From contig CP099420.1 of the NCBI GenBank assembly GCA_024114885.1, forward strand, positions 1 through 64,000: a stretch of DNA of 64,000 bases. The letters run 5' to 3'. Every line of letters begins with the position of its first letter. Positions within the stretch are counted from its first letter, which is position 1. Below, in pieces: positions 47,337-59,500 of the stretch. The notes below the pieces were generated by a model. The model did no database searches. It had not been told where the DNA came from and saw only the letters and a program-made list of their open reading frames with translations. The stretch comes from Septoria linicola. Taxonomy: Eukaryota > Ascomycota > Dothideomycetes > Mycosphaerellales > Mycosphaerellaceae. Both the position numbers and the translations under genes were made by a program.

Positions 47337-48310
47337 AAAAGTTCACTTTACCTTAACGCTTCTATAGCCGTCGTATACTACTAACGCTACTACTAACTAC
47401 TATAATATACACCTTACTATCGCCGATAAGGACTAAGACTTAGATATTATCGTCGTTACCTCTACTAACTTAAAAGAGCCTTATTTTTCGTATACCTAGT
47501 CGACTTACTAGATCGCGCTTTCCGTATCGTAAGAGACCGCTAGCGCTATAATTAATAGCTAGAAAGGAGCTATTAGAGCCGTTATTACTAAGGATTCAAG
47601 CTTCTCTACTTTTATATAGGCCGAAAACCTTAAACTTTAAGAATTCTCTATCGGAAACTAATATTTTTAGCGATTCCTTTAGTTAGGCGTAAATTAGTAG
47701 TAAAAAGGCCCTCGAGACAGAAAATCATTATCTTACTTCGCCGATTAGTAATAGAAAAGGGCTCTAGGAAGGTAGATCGTAGTACTAACCTTAGAAATTA
47801 CTAGTAGAAAAGAGCTTTAAAAGTATAGCTCTAGCTTAGATTTTAAGACCTAGTAGTAGAAAGTAGCTCGAGATAACTAACTTTTATAGCGATAGTAGGC
47901 TCGGGACTTAGAAAAAGGAGCGGGATAGTAGGTTAACTAGTAGATATAGAATCTATACTTAAAAGTTAAGCTTAGAAGAGTAACTAGCTATATAGATACT
48001 TATCTTAGCTATAGAAAACAGCGTCGAGACAGTTAGGATTAGCTAGATTCTTACTAATCTAGTAAAAGAGAAGCTCGGGAAGCTTAGATTAGAGCTCGAT
48101 AGTAGCTCTAAGAATAAAAGAAGTACTTAGGACAGCTAAGATTCAGCTAGATTTCTACTAGTCTAGTAAATTATAAGCTTAGGAAGCTCCGATTAGAGCT
48201 TAATAGTAGCTTTAGAACTAAAAGAAGCGCTTAGGAAGGTTAGATTAGAGCTTAGTAGTAGCTCTAGGAACAAAAGAAGCGCTCGAGATAGTACGATCTT
48301 AGGAAGATTA
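47337..48310. other. Pol-to-extra-frame spacer with degenerate repeats
   Basis: From about 47800 to 48310, sequences of the form GATTAGAGCT-AGTAGTAGCTCTA followed by AAAAGAAGCGCT recur (clear near 48080, 48192 and 48242), with GACAGCTAAGATT-like linkers. A short plus-strand frame at 47407-47640 (start ATA, stop TAA, 77 residues, all internal stops TAA or TAG at possible Gln sites) could be an antisense gene. This is weak, because such frames are common in RIPped DNA. Confidence 0.5.
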
Positions 48311-48689
48311 GCTCTTTTATAGTAGAGGCTAGGCTTTAGTAGCTAGATCTCAGCTTATGCCTCTAATTAAGTATCGCCTATCGAATTTCTAAATCTTTAG
48401 CTCTACTAGGCTAGCTTTAGCCTTTAGCTTACTAAGTCTTCTACTTCTTCTTTAAGCTCTATTAGTAGCTAGCGTATATAACTCTCCTATTCTTCTTAAG
48501 TTATTACTAATAGCTTACTAATAAAGATCTATAGATACTTATACCTAGGTAGAAGGCCTAGTTCTATAACCTTCTCTATCGGTAGCGGTACTTCTTCTAA
48601 TTTAACCTAATCCGGAACTAGCTTTAGGTTTTCTTATAGAAAGGTATACTTCTTAAGGTCTATCCTCTTATAGATATACTCTCGCTTAG

Positions 48690-48830
48690 AGCTATCTAGT
48701 TCCTTAAGTTTATACGATATACCTCTCTATAATACTTCGGATACCCTAAAAGGGCCTTCCTATCTAAATATAAGCTTATAGGAAAAGCTAGTTTTTAACT
48801 TAGAGCGGTATACTAACACGAGATCTCCTT
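48690..48830 (-). pseudogene. GPY/F module, C-terminal end of integrase
   Basis: Minus-strand reading gives KEGDLVLVYRSKLKTSFSYKL, then GPFRVSEVL and GISYKLKELD. The GPF-RV-EVL core is the GPY/F module found after the integrase core in Gypsy elements. No chromodomain was recognised after it; a Lys/Glu-rich tail continues to about 48370. Confidence 0.85.
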
Positions 48831-48999
48831 CCTTTAGTATAGTAAGGTCCGTATAGCGATGTTTATCGAAGTACGCCTTGTTCTATTCTCGAAGACGCTA
48901 TTAACGTAGCCGTCCTTCTTCTATAGTCGTTTCTATAGCTTCTAGGGCTTGAGCTCGAATCGTAAGAAGCTCTACTCTAGTTTTAACCTTGCCCTAATC

Positions 49000-49720
49000 T
49001 ATAATCTAGAAGGTACGGTGTTCTAGCTCGATTAGTAGTACTACGTCACGCCTAATTATTACCTCCGACGGTATTAGGCTAGTAGTAGAGACTATTATCG
49101 TTCTCTCTACTTATAGAACCGCTAGAATATAGTTACGAATCGTATAAAGGCCGCTATTAGAGAGCTTTAAGTAAGCGTCTAATATTGTCTTATAGCCGAC
49201 TTTAACGATAGCGTTAGACTAAGGGTAGTATAGCGAAATATTAATACGTTTAACACTATACGATAGTAGTAGCTTCTCTACGTTACTAAGGTTAGTCTTA
49301 TAGTTATCGAGGATAACTTCTACGGCGGCACCCTACCGGTAAAAGATCTCTTCCTATATAAACCTTACTATCTATACTAAGGAGATACTCTTCGCTAGGT
49401 ACTAGAATATACGTACTTCCGGCTAGCGTAATAGAGACTCGCGTATAACTATTAACGAACAGTTCTTCGAGACATACAAGCTATCGATATACTACTGCTA
49501 GCCGATAGTAACTTAGAGCGGGATTTATAGTTCTCTAGGCACCTGTCTCCTATACTAAAGACTATAAATAGTATATTACCGAACAGCGAGCGAGATTTAA
49601 GCCTAGACTCTATCCTACTACTATCGTTTCTAGATAAGATTATACGTCTATTTAGCGCTACGATGACCGTTCTTATAATAATATGCCTTAATAATACGAG
49701 CTCGTACTTTAGGTTTATCG
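49000..49720 (-). pseudogene. Gypsy integrase domain
   Basis: Order on the minus strand: GHRSAK-TYNLI (start of the HHCC finger) near 49660; YIDSLYV with the first catalytic Asp near 49490; EVILDNYKTNLSNVEKLLLSYS with the second Asp near 49300; then YYP-SNAIVKVGYK at about 49180-49225, matching the family YHPQSNG-VER-H. The catalytic Glu is Lys (plus-strand TTT 49201-49203), as GTTGAA to GTTAAA by TpG to TpA. The enzyme would be inactive. Confidence 0.87.
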
Positions 49721-50059
49721 ATAACTCGCTATAGAGGTCTAGCTACTCGCTCTTAGCGCTAGAGCTAGTTGTTCTTAATATAAAACAGCCGACACTTCTT
49801 CCTTAACTGCTTATACTCGTTATTAGAAACTCTCTTAGGTCTTTATATCTATATAAGCACGAAAGCGATATTTATTAACTCCTAAGAGTAGATCCTATTA
49901 ATTATAGGTAGCTCGCCCTAAATCACCTATATAGAGAAAGCGTTAACGTAAAAGGTATCGAAGAATTGCTCGTTAATTATTAGATCTACGTCTTCTTCCT
50001 ATTCTATAGCCTCTATATCTTTAGGCGTAATAGGCTTCCTTAATAACGAATCCGGAGCT

Positions 50060-50520
50060 ATATACTTCTTACTAGGAACATATATAACGTTAAAGTCGAA
50101 GAGGTAGATCTATACTAGCTAGCGCGTTATTACTATATTCGGCAAATTAGAGGTAGCCTTATTAAGCTAGTAAACGAGGGTATTTGTATTAATCTCTAGT
50201 TAGAAGTATACTCCGAATAGCTATAGTTTTAGCTTCTTTAATACCTTTAGTATACTAAGGCATTCGCGCTTTCTAGTATCGTACTTGACCTCTACCGGGT
50301 TAAATAGGCTAGACTTATATCGAACTAGATAGCGGAGAAGTAGCTCGTCTCGATTATATTAGGAAAGCGTATATTCCTAACCTTTGCTACTCGAATCTAT
50401 ACCTACGACAATAAGTCCTACTCCTTCTCTAAAGTTAAGAGTAACTAGGGCTAGGGCTAAAACTAGTACCTTTAAGACGATATCTTTAGCTAGTTAGTGT
50501 TCGGTAGTCTATTAAAACTT
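50060..50520 (-). pseudogene. Gypsy RNase H domain
   Basis: The reading includes GVGLIVVGIDSS, then VEVKYDTRKRECLSILKVLKK, matching the Gypsy Y-T-EKECLAIV block, and INTNTLVYQLNKATSNLPN followed by WL-Y-FDFNVIYVPSKK and APDSLLRKP, which match the DH-AL, FD--I-Y-PGK-N and AD-LSR blocks. Position directly after RT confirms Gypsy order. Confidence 0.87.
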
Positions 50521-50559
50521 AGTATCCTTCTATAAGAGTTTAAAGAGTAGAGTAAGGAT

Positions 50560-51700
50560 AATCGTAAAACCTTTAACCTAGACGCGGTAGTACGTAACTA
50601 CGCTAAGGAAGATTCGAACCTTCTTCTAATTCTCTAGCGTCGGCTATTTCTTAATCTTCGCTACTCTCGCGAAGTCTAGATAGCGACTATTAATACTAGT
50701 AAGGTAGCTAACGATTACTAACTGTTCGTAATAGAGCTATAGCTTATTAAAAGCCACTATTATATTAGCTCGTTCTATATTATAGAGAACGTCGTCTATA
50801 GCTATAATATGTTTAATAACGTAGTAGCAGAGGCTAGGTTTAACCTCTTTACTATCGTACTTCGTCTTAGGCCCTTTAATACTAATATTATTAAGGAACA
50901 GCTATACCTTATACGAGACATGCTCTATAAGCACTTGATTAATAATACGAACGAACTAGGTAATAGAATTCGTAGCTCCTTATAGTAACGTTGTCTACCG
51001 TAACAGTCCTAGCGGTAAGTCGAAGCCTATAAGGTCTCTATATAATTTATCGAGTAGGATTTAGTTATATCTAGAGAATATATTAACTAACGAGGCTAGC
51101 GCGTAACTAGTAAAGTCCTTAGAGAAACCCTTAGCGTTAGGTAGCAAGTTCGAATCTCTTATAGTAACTTGATTAAACTTCTAAGCTACGTTAATTAACC
51201 GATACTTCTTTAGCTTACCTACCTCCGTCTTCTTACTAATAAGGAAGTACGAGTTTCGATAGGCACTATAGTATAGCTTAAGAGTTCTAGCTTAGATTCG
51301 TTGTCTTAGTATATCTTCTACTATATACCGTAGCGATAGGTTTAGCTTAAAGCCTAGATACTACTACGGCTCGTAAGGAACTGTCCGAATCTTCTATAGC
51401 GGAGCGATATTAGAATTGATTTAGCCTAAATACGTAAAGTCCTACGTAAAGGTAGCTTCTCGATTTCTTAGTATATAGTATAACAAATCCAGCTCCTTTA
51501 GTAGTAGTTCTATACTAGGTTTGAACTTTGTAAGCTGTTTAGGCGTCAGGCGTAATCTAGGCTCGATCGTCGAGAACTTCTTAGTTAAGTACTTACTATC
51601 GTAAGGTCTAGTACTAGGTAGTATAGCTGCTTCCTTCTTAATACAAGTCCGTCGCTAGTCCTTTAATCCGCTAGGGTTTAAGCTATTAGTTATAGTAATA
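50560..51700 (-). pseudogene. Gypsy reverse transcriptase domain
   Basis: Minus-strand reading gives TTLL-GATNSIT-FVRIIN, the RIPped TLPWG/NA-F block, then V-LFLNNISIKG. The latter is the F/Y-x-DD box with both Asp changed to Asn (plus strand 50887-50892): CTTGATGAT became CTTAATAAT by two TpG to TpA steps. Later blocks KVRIFLSVVTYYRV match the family FLG---YYR. RT copies element RNA into DNA in the virus-like particle; this copy cannot. Confidence 0.9.
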
Positions 51701-52424
51701 TCGGCATTTACTAGTTTAATCTTATTAGTAACTCGCTTATAAAGAGTATAGGCGCTAATATAATTATCTAGCTTCCGCTACCCTATAGCTTCTTTATTAC
51801 GAGCTCTCTCTATAGCTATATTAATAGCGGCCGAGATAACGTACGTCTCTTCGCTAAGCTCGTCGTCTACTTTATCGGAAATGACCTCGTCGTAGGGTCT
51901 AGGTTCTTAGACAGCTAGCTCCGCCTCTCTAAGCTTCCTATAGGTAATTATCAAGTATTCGCCTCTATAATTCGAACCCTAGCTCGACTAAGACACTAGT
52001 ATAGCCTCTTTAAAACTGTACCTAATACCCTAGTACAAGTCTCGCTCGCTAGTATAAGCTAGCTTAGCTTCGCCGGTAGCTAGTAAAAGCTTCTTAAGTT
52101 GACTATTTTAGCTGAATTTAGCGATATTACCTTCGATAGCCGCTACTACGAGATAGTTATACTATATTTAAGTCTAGCTGTAATTAACCCGTCTTAATAG
52201 TTCGAGCTACTATCGTAGAGAGGTACTTTATCTAATCAAGTCCGCTATAAAATAGTCCTCGAAGTAGATTACCTTTATATACGATAACTACTACATAAGG
52301 TAGTTAAAGACTTGATTCTCTAGGAGTTTAGAGCTGTCGGTGACCGTAAACGAATACTAGTACTAATCGCTTATCTATCTATACTACTAGTACGGTTTGA
52401 AGTATAGTATAGGAGGTATAACGT

Positions 52425-52447
52425 AATTATCGTTTAAAAAAGTAACT
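52425..52447 (+). repeat. 23-bp quasi-palindrome, copy 2 (most diverged)
   Basis: AATTATCGTTT-AAAAAAGTAACT. Lies between protease and RT. On the minus strand it also fits a reading frame (VVTFLNDNYV), so unlike the other copies it may be inside coding sequence. A CCCCCC run (GGGGGG on the coding strand) lies about 25 bp 5' of it on the coding strand. Confidence 0.6.
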
Positions 52448-52769
52448 ACGGAACGTTCTACTAGCTAACCCCCCTAAGTAGAGTTTTCACCTCTAACTAC
52501 TAAACCTTATACGGAAAGAGTAGTAGAAGCTTGAAAAGCTTATAATCCCTCTCCCTACTCCTCGCTATTATAAGATCTAGAGTCCTCGATAGTATACCCT
52601 ATGTTCTTTAGCTAATAATTACTAAAAGTCAGACTTCGGATACCGACTTCTATAGAATCTAGACGCGATAAAAGTGTTAGAGCCCCTACTAAACTCGTGC
52701 TATCGACTAGAGCTAGTTCCTCGGCACTCTAGCTTTTCCTAGGACCTGTTCTATAGTTCGTATATTACT

Positions 52770-53120
52770 ACGGCTATTAAAGCCGGTAAATATAATAACA
52801 CGGCCGTCTAGAGTACTAATTAAGCCCTCCTAAGAGCTATTATTATAGTTCTTAGAAGCTAGGCGTACCTACTGCGCCTACGGTCGGCTAAGTAAGATCG
52901 GACCGTTCGCCGGTAAGACTAGAAATAGTATCGTAACTCTTACGCTAAAGGTATCGATTAATACCTCTAAGTAGTACCTAATAAAAGTAACCTTACCTCC
53001 GACTCCTCCTATAGTAATATTACCGAGAGGAGTTATACCGACTTGAAGCTTTCGAATATATTCGATCGGTATAATTATTAACTTAGCCCCCTTGTTAATT
53101 AAAGACTTATAAGCTATTAT
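52770..53120 (-). pseudogene. Gypsy retropepsin-like protease
   Basis: The reading gives SLINKGAKLIIIPIEYIRKL, then ITPLGNITIGGVGGKVTF and VTILFLVLPANGPILL. This has the shape of a retropepsin: D-S/T-G-A active site, hydrophobic strands, and a closing hydrophobic-Gly block. The active-site Asp is Asn (AAC, plus-strand GTT 53094-53096), again a TpG to TpA product of GAC after T. Confidence 0.8.
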
Positions 53121-55540
53121 CCGAGGTCTGTACTTTATAGGTATATAGATACTTAGAACAATTTAATAGATATTATTAAATAATAGAAGAATGTTATCTA
53201 TTCGCTTATAAAGCTCGGAAGCGGGCCTAGGCTTAACTATATTAATCGCTATAGTAGTGACCTAGAAGGCCTTAATATCGGTCGCTAAAACAGCTTTTAT
53301 TAGCTCCTCCTCTACCTACTCGCTAAAGGCTTTAGATAATAAGGAATGTACGCTAATCTTAGCTCCGCTACCTCTATTCGTACGCTTCTTTATATAGAGC
53401 TTATTAAGCTTCTTATATAGATCTGTATCGTTTGGAATACGACCCTATAAGGAATACGACGCTCGCTCGCTATAGAGAATAATCTCCGCTAAGCTTAACT
53501 AGACCTTAGATTCGAGTATCTTGTCTATCTAGAAGACGTTAGCGTTATTATTAGCGTACGTAGCTCGGAGGTAGTTGTCCGTACGCTTAGTCTTTAGAGG
53601 CTCCTTAGCCTTCTTTCGCTTTTAAGTATACGTAGGAGCGACTAGAACTAGTAGACTATTTAGGTAGTCGTATATCTACTTATCCTCGATCTTATCGTTA
53701 TTACGTCTCTAAGTTTAAGAATCCTCTAACTCCCCTATATCTATAAGGTAAGGAGCCGGCTAGTTTTTATCTTTAACCTCTTTAATACGAGAGTAACGAT
53801 AAGCGTAGGTTCTTATAGCCGTAGCCTAGGTCGTAATCCGCTTCTATACTCCTATTAGCTGTCCTCTAACTAGACGAGAAGGGTTTAGGTTCCGCTTTGT
53901 CTTTACGCTATCTCTAGCTACGTAGGCGCCGATTAGATCGTCCTGATCCTTCTATATAATAGAAGCGACTTAACCGATATTAATAGGACCGTTAATACTA
54001 GCTACCTTGTTCGCTATCCTCTACTAGCTCGCTCTTAGCGTTAATAAACGATCTATATTTTTAAGATCGATCTTCCTATAGCGCTACTCTAATACTCCTA
54101 TTAATACGAATAGCTTTAGTAGTTCCTTGTCCTAGTAGTACTATATCTTTTCCGTACCTAGGCGAGGCGTTCCGTAGTATATAATACCGGTCTTTAGATC
54201 TCTATATATCAAGCTCTTAGTCTCGAACTATTATAGGTACTCGTAGTTTGCAGCTATATAGCCTTCGAGCCTATATATCTAATAACCTAAAATCTTTAGA
54301 GCGATCGCTATATAGGCCTTAATTATTAACCTATTATCTATCGTAGCTAAGTTAATCGAAATCTCCTAGCTATAAGTAGGCCTTAGAATATACAGATAGT
54401 CGTGATCGTGAGACTTTGCCTACTATCTTATCGACGGGCGTAGCGGCTATAGGCCTCCTTCTTCGAGTCGACGAATCGTAGCGATTATAAGGTCTTATAT
54501 ACTAGCGGTAATATTATCGACGGTTACCGGCTTACGGCCTTTACGGACTACCGTTTCTCTAGCCTTGAACTTAGAGTTTAGTCTTAGAGTAGACTTCTTT
54601 ACTACTTCGTATAACTACTAGACGTCTCTACCGCCTTCGTTATATACTTCTGATTTAAAGTCCTTATTACTATTAATCTAACGCTAGGCTGTCTTCAAGA
54701 GCTTACTATAATCCAAGTCCTTGTTATTAAGATCTAACCTAAGATAGGCCTAGAGCCTCTTACTGAAACGAAATAGAAGGCCTTGTATAAATAGAAGAGT
54801 ACGAGAACGCTCGTCTATATACGAAGTAGGCATAGTATTAGAGTAGAGCATAAACTACCTCAAGTACTCTAAGAGATTATTATCCTCGCTACGGTTGACC
54901 TTATAAAGGTTTTCTATATAGTAGCGGTTTCCGAGTATATATATATTATCGTACTTTTAGTATTCCTTAACGATCGACTCTTTAAACTTAGCGTAGTCTC
55001 GGTCGTAGAAACTATTAAGGCGCTAGTATCTTCTACGTTAGACAACTATGACCTAAGTAAGTAACTTCTCGTAAAGCTGTTTATTATTATTAATAAGTAG
55101 AATAGAGTAGTTACTATATAGCGCTTTAAAACGCTTAATATACTCGGTTACGTTCTCTTTATTAAAGAAGGGATTCTAGTCCGAGCTAGGTAGTAGCGGA
55201 ACCTAAGCGACAATTACCTTCTAGCTTTAGGTTACTTAGATAGTCTCTATAAGTAGCTAGAACTGCGCTATAGACAGTCCACCTCCTAAGTTCGGTCCTC
55301 GAAAGATATCGGTATTAGGGTTAAGGTTAGTACCTCCTTAGTCCTCCGCTTCTATAGACATATCGTTATCTAGTAGAGGGAATAAAGTAAAAGTAGGTAG
55401 TAGCTTTACTAGTAATCTTCGAATTTGCTTATTAAGCTAGTTAGATAAGCTACTCTCTAGTGTTTCAGGCCGGCTAGTAGATACTAATTCACTTATAGAG
55501 CTTGTTCGAAGGTGTTCTAAGAGTGTATTATACTCTCCTT
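53121..55540 (-). pseudogene. Gypsy gag region, by position
   Basis: Occupies the space between primer site and protease on the coding strand. Charged, Lys/Glu/Asp-rich readings occur, but no CCHC zinc knuckle or other gag signature could be read through the damage. The call rests on position and length (about 2.4 kb). Confidence 0.5.
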
Positions 55541-55563
55541 AATTAGGTTTTTAAATGAAATAT

Positions 55564-55586
55564 AGTTATCGTTTAAAACGATAACT
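55564..55586 (+). repeat. 23-bp palindrome, copy 1
   Basis: AGTTATCGTTT-A-AAACGATAACT, with 11-base arms matching at all but the central positions. Lies 5' of the gag region, about 700 bp inside the 5' LTR. Confidence 0.82.
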
Positions 55587-56283
55587 AAAAAACAAGGGTC
55601 CAAAATTTTCTTAGCTATTAGAAGGTAAACGTTAAACTTTTCTTTATAATACCGGGGCTATATTAATTGTGCCTAATAAGTAAAGGCATGTCGTACTACA
55701 TAGTTCGACTATTTATAGCTAGGCGCGTCCGTCTCGCTTATTCGGGTAATTCGCTATATAACTATAGTAGTATAATATTACGTTAGCCTATACTATATAC
55801 CGGATCCGGGGCCTTGGACGTAATTAGTGTCCTTAGCTAAACGATTAGCGTCTAACGCCGTACTAGGGCTTATTCTAAGCGATCTATATACTAGAGGATA
55901 CGAGATTGCCTAGACGGGTCTAGCCTATCCTATAGCCTCTACGCTATCCGAACGAGGGCGTTTTCACGCTAAACCGGGGTCTAATCGAAGACTATTATAG
56001 GTATAGAGACCTCGAGTAAATCTCCGATATAGTAAGTCGCCTTACTACCTATACGATAATCGCCGAATAGATCCGTACTAAGGGGTACTAGAGGTTTGTA
56101 ACTTTTCCAGGTTAGAGCGATATCTATATTCTAGAGGCTTCTATATTATTATAGCCCTTTAAGTCGCCTCTTACGTAGGCTTCTTTTAGGCCTCTTATTA
56201 ATGTTTATAGTATGTTAGTTCTTGCTTTAAGGCTATTATCTACCCTCCGTGCTTCTAGTCCCGGTATAAGAGAGAAGAGATAG

Positions 56284-56300
56284 CCCTATCTTCGGCTCTA
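56284..56300 (-). promoter_or_regulatory. Primer binding site (putative)
   Basis: One base inside the 5' LTR, the minus strand reads TAGAGCCGAAGATAGGG. Restoring TpG gives a TGG start, the complement of a tRNA CCA end. The tRNA species was not identified. Confidence 0.6.
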
Positions 56301-56301
56301 T

Positions 56302-56581
56302 TAATAGATAATAACTACTCTAATACTAACCCTCTAGGCAGGTATAAGAGTAGTCGCTATAGAACAAGACCTGTTCGGAGAGTAATAGTCTTGTAATACG
56401 TTAATTGAACGGTAGTAACGAGCTCAAAATAGTAGCCCTAGGACTAAGAGCCTTATACTAGGACCGTAGGACATTAAATTAATTAAGTAGAGTGAATATT
56501 ACTATCTTAGAAACGAGCTACTACCTTGCTTTTATACTAAAACTGCTAAGCACGGTATGTAGGTAGGCCTTTGCCTTACTA
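56302..56581 (-). repeat. 5' LTR of the Gypsy element, 280 bp
   Basis: Partner of 43335-43614. It should hold the element's promoter, but no TATA box can be assigned with confidence. Confidence 0.93.
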
Positions 56582-59500
56582 CTATAGCCGAGGAGGTTAT
56601 CGTAATAGTACTCTACGTAAATAATAGTAGCGATATTACTAGCGTTAAGGCCGAGGCGTATAATATTAGTATATACTAAGAATCGCGTTATACTTAAGAG
56701 AAAGTTCGAGAGTACTACTACTTATTTAGTAGAGGTATAGTCTATATCTCGTTAGTAGTAGTCGATCGAGAGTAGAGTAGCGATATAGCGTACGATGTCT
56801 TTAGTTCTACTATAGATAAGGATTTAGCGATAGAGATACTTCTACTATATCGCCTCGAAGGTTACGACTAGAGTACTATCGAGGTAACTAGAGGCGTAGT
56901 CTTATATAGAGTACGAAATATTCTAGTAGATAGTCGGTATCTATTTAATAAGTACTTAGTTATAGAGAAGATAGAGGCGGTAGAGGAGAGAGTCTTCGTA
57001 ATTAGGAGGTAGGGTAGTAGTAAGATAGACGAGTTAGATCTCCGACCTAGTAAAGATATAGAGCTAGAGAAAGGTAGAGCGCTATTTTAGAGTCGACTCT
57101 AGAATAACGTAATACTCGTCTATTATAACGCGATCGAGGCTACTACTCGTAGTAGCTTACTAGACGAAGTTATAGAATAGAGTAGACGTAGTAGTCTCTA
57201 CGTATACGAGGACGATATAGGCTAAGAGAGCTATAGAGGTATCAAGAGGCCCTATCTAGTATATAGTAGCGATATCTATAGCGCGATAGCGAGCGACCTA
57301 GTCCTAGATAAGAGATAGTAGCGAGCTAATTACGATAGTAATTAGTACTCTAGGTAGGGTCGCTAGTAGTATATAGAGTAGGCTCTTACTAAAGCTAGTA
57401 GGCTATATAAATACTAGGTACCTTGTCTCTTAGAGGATAAGGTCGAGCGCTTCTTCCTAGCCTAGGTAAAACGTCGTATAAGGTCCTATAAGGCTCTAAA
57501 GATATTTCTCTAGAGATACGCTCTTAAGCTAGAACTAGCGCGTAGTATTACGTAGACGATTAGCCTCGTAGGTAGGTCCTACTAGGTAGAGCTAGCTAGG
57601 GTCCTTAAGAGGTAATCTAAGAAAGTTATACTACTCTAAGCTCTAGCGGAGCTAGTCGTTCTAATCGGTACGAGACCTAATTAAGAAAGAGATATTATCT
57701 ACGCTATAGTTATTCTCTACTATACCGATAGTATATCTAGATTAGAGTATAGTACCTTTACGCTATAGAGAGGCGGCTAAGTTAAGAAATATCTTATAGA
57801 CGTTAGGTATATTTGTAAAGAGAGTATAGAGAGTAGTATAGAGCTACTACTACTATACTAGGCCGTATAGGAACGAGAATAGGAGATAGCGATATATTTC
57901 TAGGCGTAGCTAGTTAGTATCGAAGAAACTATCGACGTTTGTCTAATAGACGACTTCCTTCTACGTATAAAGAGAAGGGTCGAGTTAAGAGAACTACCTA
58001 TACTTAAGAGTATACTCTAGTACTACGATCGAGAGCGGGTACGAAGCTACGATAGGTTCTAGCTCTTCTTTTCTACTCTTCTCGTTCTCGTCCTACTCTT
58101 CGTCTTTATCGTCTAAGGTAGAATCTATCTCCTTAGGAGATTAATCGAGAAAGATAGTTATCTAGTAGGCGAGTCGACTAAGCCGGAAGTCGGGTATAAG
58201 CTACTATACGAATAGGCCTAGGATATAATCTTTCTCGTACGCCTATACGAGTAGGTAAATAAAGAGCTAGACGTAGTTCTATTATAGTACGAAGATACGA
58301 CCGAGCTCTATAGGTAGATATCGTCTAATAGCGTAGCCTACGAGGATCTTAGAATACTAAGTAAATAGTAGTACGTAGCCCTAGTCGATATATATATTAT
58401 AGAGTACTATAGTAGTGTTTTTATATATAAGACTAAAGAGTTCTAGCTCTTACGCTAGTCCTCTAGCGAGGAGATAGTATACTACTAAGAGCTTTTCTTT
58501 AAAGGTAGTATAGAGACGATAGTATTCGATAATAGCTAGCTAGTAGTAGACCTCGTCTAACTCTTCTAGGCTACTAAGGAGAGTTTACGCTACCTCGAGA
58601 TTACGTACGACGCGTTAGAAGATAAATATAGTAGTAGCTTCCTCTTATAACTACGCTTCGTTCGCTATAGCGTAGATATAGCTAAACTCTAGAGTAGTAT
58701 TCTTTAATTCGTCGTAGAGGTCTATTATATAGAGAGAGAGGAGTTTAGCTTCGGTTACGTATATTAGGTAGTATAGGAGAGCCTTATACTCCTCTATTAG
58801 CTAGCTAGAAACGACCTATAAGGTACTAATATCGAGGCGATTACTATCGAGCGATAGGGATTAACTATTAAGGCCCTAGGCGATACGTAGTAGTATATAG
58901 GTTTCGTTCCGGATCTTATAACTATAGTTTAATATAGAGACGATACGCGTAAAGGAACGCTATTCGTAGCTATATTTATCTAGGACGTTTATATAGAAAT
59001 TCTTCTACGTACGCTATTATAGATAGAATACGATAGACTCTAGCCTCTTAGGAGTAGCGGCGGGATTAATAGCTACGACGGCGATATAGTAGAGCCTCTA
59101 GGTATCGAGTAGTAAGAAGTATTTAGTAATAGCGATAATAGTAGCGAGGTAAGAGGTAAACGTAAGAGAGCTAGCGTAGAAGAGGTCTTTCGTATCTAAC
59201 TCTAGGATAGCGAGTCTACTTAAGAGAGAGCTAACGTAGAGATAGTCGCCTAGCTTCTATTCGAAGAGACTAAGGAAGAACTCGACTATATCCTACTAGG
59301 TAATTTCGTCTTATATAGGCCTACTATCTAGCTTAGGGCCCTTAGATCTATCTTCTACGACCGCGATTAAGCGTTCGAGAGTTCGACAAGAAGCGACTAG
59401 TAGTTCGTATAAGAGTCGTTAGTTAGTAAGCTACTAGGACGTACGAGCGATAGTATAAAACAGTTTCTAAATAACCGTAGCGTATTTATAGATAGTCTAG

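Larger units (their letters stand above)
43335..56581 (-). mobile_element. 13.25-kb Gypsy LTR retrotransposon
   Basis: Two direct 280-bp LTRs (43335-43614 and 56302-56581). In minus orientation each begins TA and ends TA, the RIPped form of TG...CA. A polypurine tract adjoins the left LTR and a tRNA-like primer site adjoins the right, so the element is transcribed right to left. The coding order is gag region, protease, RT, RNase H, integrase, GPY/F module, then an extra 3' frame. RNase H before integrase makes it Gypsy/Metaviridae-type. It retains more CpA and TpG than surrounding DNA, so it is younger or was RIPped less. Its length well exceeds the usual 5-8 kb of fungal Gypsy elements. The catalytic Asp of protease, both Asp of the RT box and the integrase Glu are lost. 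Confidence 0.95.
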
